The notes below the pieces were generated by a model. It made no database searches, was not told the DNA's origin, and worked only from the letters and a program-made list of their open reading frames with translations. A stretch of DNA of 6,520 nt, taken from Verrucomicrobiota bacterium (GTDB taxonomy: Bacteria > Verrucomicrobiota > Verrucomicrobiia > Chthoniobacterales > UBA10450). The DNA is taken from assembly GCA_003219395.1 (NCBI GenBank), contig QHOR01000153.1, positions 5,468-11,987 on the forward strand, given 5' to 3'. A program made the translations under genes and the position numbers. Positions 4,771-6,520 of this stretch are shown one piece after another. Within the stretch, counting starts at the first letter, position 1, and every line of letters begins with the position of its first letter.

Positions 4771-6102
4771 TTATGCTAGTTCCTGAAGAATTGCTTTATT
4801 GAGGCGGATCCCACTTTCGAAATTCTCGAGAGGAAAATTTTCGTTAGGCGAATGTGCGCGGCAATCGGCCAAGGCCAGCCCTACGAGCAGTGTTTCGACG
4901 CCCAGAATTCCGCGAAACTGCGAAACAATTGGAATGCTGCCGCCTTCGCGGATGAGCGCGGGGTCGCGATCGAATGCTTTACGCAGAGCCCGTTGCGCAG
5001 CTTCGCCGACCGGCGAGTGCGGATCGGTAAGATACCATGGGCCACTATGCCCATCGGTAATTTCCATCGTAACTCCTTCAGGCAGGTTTTTTCGCAAATG
5101 CGTCCTCGCCAGCTTAAGAATTTCATCGCCTTCCTGTTCCGGAACCAGACGGAACGTCAATTTCGCCATGGCATGACTGGCAATGACCGTCTTTGTGCCT
5201 TGCCCCTGATGTCCTCCGCCAATTCCATTGATCTCGGCTGTAGGTCTAGCCCAGATTCGTTCCGGTGAATTGTAACCGGCTTCGCCGAAAAGCTCGGGCA
5301 CGCCGGTTTCCTTGATGATCAGTTTGTCCCCATCGACAGGAAGTTTGCGCCACGCCTCGCGCTCCCAATGCTCCAACGGTTTGACGCGATCATAGAATCC
5401 ATCGATTGCCACACGCCCTTCGCGATCGTGAACCGTGGCGAGCAGTTGCGCGAGAGCGGTGATTGGATTGGCAACGGCTCCCCCAAAAACGCCGGAATGC
5501 AGATCCATCTTCGGTCCGGTCACCTTGATTTCGAGAGCGGTTACCCCACGCAAGCCGTAGCTTAAGGTTGGCACGCCGCGCTCGATCATTCCGGTATCGG
5601 AAACTACTGCAACGTCGCTTTTGAGTGCGTCACGGTTTTCGTTCAAAAAACCGCCAAGGTTCGCGCTGCCGATTTCTTCTTCGCCCTCAATCACCAGATG
5701 CAAATTAACTGGCAGGTCGCCGTTTTGTTGGATCGTTTCCTGAATGCCCAGAATGTGTGAAAGGATCTGACCTTTGTTGTCCGTAGCGCCGCGCGCAAAG
5801 ACGTAACCGTTTTTTAAGACGGGCTCGAACGGCGGCGAATCCCAAAGCTCCAGAGGATCCGGCGGTTGAACATCGTAGTGGCCGTAGATCAAAACGGTGC
5901 GACGCCCTGGCTGATGTTTGTTGCGTGCCCAGACAATGGGATGCCCGCGCGTAGCAACCAGCTCTGTCTCCAGGCCAATGCTGGCGAGTTTTTCCACCAG
6001 CCATTGTGCGCACTCCTCCAGTTTTTGCTTGTACTGATCGTCCGTCGAGACACTCGGAAAACGCAGGAAAGAATAGTACTCCTCAAGGTAATCGTCACGC
6101 AT
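4771..6102 (-). CDS. M20 family metallo-dipeptidase (carnosinase-like)
   Basis: This is a complete 443-residue cytoplasmic di-zinc peptidase of the M20 family, probably releasing amino acids from dipeptides. All expected residues are visible. The metal ligand H75 and nearby D77 are in YGHYDVQP, bridging D108 in GATDNKG, the catalytic/metal pair E142-E143 in EGEEEIGS, D169 in VVSDTG, and H417 in CRAHSPNE. The inserted dimerisation domain begins at about 185, with H202 in DLHSGVFGG. Length and order match the CNDP/ArgE/DapE-like subgroup often annotated 'dipeptidase' or 'M20/M25/M40'. ATG 6102 opens with MRDDYLEEYYSFLRFPSVST, the usual N-terminus, but has no clear ribosome binding site. It lies 31 bases downstream of an APC permease on the same strand, which suggests an operon linking uptake to hydrolysis. 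The exact substrate is unknown. Confidence 0.93.
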   Translation of the reverse strand: MRDDYLEEYYSFLRFPSVSTDDQYKQKLEECAQWLVEKLASIGLETELVATRGHPIVWARNKHQPGRRTVLIYGHYDVQPPDPLELWDSPPFEPVLKNGYVFARGATDNKGQILSHILGIQETIQQNGDLPVNLHLVIEGEEEIGSANLGGFLNENRDALKSDVAVVSDTGMIERGVPTLSYGLRGVTALEIKVTGPKMDLHSGVFGGAVANPITALAQLLATVHDREGRVAIDGFYDRVKPLEHWEREAWRKLPVDGDKLIIKETGVPELFGEAGYNSPERIWARPTAEINGIGGGHQGQGTKTVIASHAMAKLTFRLVPEQEGDEILKLARTHLRKNLPEGVTMEITDGHSGPWYLTDPHSPVGEAAQRALRKAFDRDPALIREGGSIPIVSQFRGILGVETLLVGLALADCRAHSPNENFPLENFESGIRLNKAILQELA

Positions 6103-6133
6103 AGCGACAAGCTAATCAGTTTTCGCAATTTGC

Positions 6134-6520
6134 CTACGTTTTCCGTCGGATCTGGCCGCGGACGAGATACAGAAGTGACGCGATGGTCAGCACGATCCCG
6201 GTGACGATAAATTCGCGAGCGGTGGCATGGACGAGAATCCAAACGATGGCGACGATCGCCAGCCCAGGAACAATATTCATTCCAGGAAAATTGAAAGGCT
6301 GAGCGCCATCGGCTCGTACATCGCGTTGCACCAACACCCAGCAGGCAGCGCAGCAAAGCAGATACATCAACAACACGGCGACGTTCGAAAGCACTGCCAG
6401 CTTTTCAAAGGTGCCGCTGACTGACAACGCAAACCCCAGCACTGCATAAGTAATAATCGCGACGTCTGGCGATCGATAGCGCGGATGAACGTGCGCGAAA
6501 AACTGCGGCAACGCGCCATC
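6134..6520 (-). CDS. APC-family amino acid permease, C-terminal part (runs off the window)
   Basis: The frame is open from the right edge (first codons DGALPQFF) to TAG at 6134-6136, giving 128 visible residues. FFAHVHPRYRSPDVAIITYA is typical of the cytoplasmic loop and next helix of APC-superfamily transporters, in which P.F...HP.Y.TP is conserved. Four hydrophobic helices follow: VAIITYAVLGFALSVSG, LAVLSNVAVLLMYLLCCAAC, IVPGLAIVAIVWILVHA and FIVTGIVLTIASLLYLV. The end is basic (RGQIRRKT), fitting a cytoplasmic C-terminus. Substrate specificity cannot be judged from this end, and the start is outside the window. It is the probable first gene of an operon with the M20 dipeptidase. Confidence 0.85.
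   Translation of the reverse strand, partial: DGALPQFFAHVHPRYRSPDVAIITYAVLGFALSVSGTFEKLAVLSNVAVLLMYLLCCAACWVLVQRDVRADGAQPFNFPGMNIVPGLAIVAIVWILVHATAREFIVTGIVLTIASLLYLVRGQIRRKT

Noticed and set aside
4881..5268. ORFs on other frames inside the M20 gene
   Set aside because: The M20 frame is intact with all catalytic residues; the others have no recognisable content.
1..6520. CRISPR array, tRNA/rRNA, insertion sequence or phage genes
   Set aside because: I saw no regularly spaced repeats, cloverleaf, transposase or phage protein motifs.

Overview
The window (about 55% G+C by eye) looks like chromosomal sequence from a free-living, probably soil or sediment, bacterium. The gene content (a sigma-54 activator, queuosine genes, a secreted NlpC/P60 enzyme, an M20 dipeptidase and an APC permease) does not fix the phylum. 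Several intergenic palindromic repeats resemble families I associate with Verrucomicrobiota (Chthoniobacterales/Udaeobacter-like) genomes and some Acidobacteria. That placement is inference. None of the gene starts has a clear Shine-Dalgarno sequence.

Region 1 (1-1427, + strand): the last codons of an upstream gene, a CheY-like receiver domain, then a sigma-54 AAA+ activator with a Fis-type HTH. The last two lie in different frames and overlap by 14 bases. Together they equal one ordinary NtrC-type regulator interrupted by a 1-nt frame change near 455-470.

Region 2 (1498-3315): a small DUF6572-like gene on the minus strand, then divergent queF and queC on the plus strand. QueC makes preQ0 and QueF reduces it to preQ1, so these are two sequential steps of queuosine synthesis. 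Repeat-like DNA lies in the divergent promoter region and between queF and queC.

Region 3 (3316-4770): a roughly 97-bp two-armed palindromic repeat, a 62-residue single-pass membrane protein, and a minus-strand secreted NlpC/P60 protein with a Lys/Pro/Thr/Ser-rich linker. That protein is also split by a 1-nt frame change, near 4150-4170. A second copy of the two-armed repeat follows in opposite orientation.

Region 4 (4771-6520, minus strand): an intact M20 dipeptidase and, 31 bp upstream of it, the C-terminal end of an APC-type amino acid permease that runs off the window. They probably form an operon for amino acid or peptide use.

I see no CRISPR array, phage module, tRNA or insertion sequence, and no convincing new multi-gene system. 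The most notable signals are the two frame-split genes, both with the same +1 direction and both able to be joined at a CTT-G context, and the pair of inverted composite repeats.
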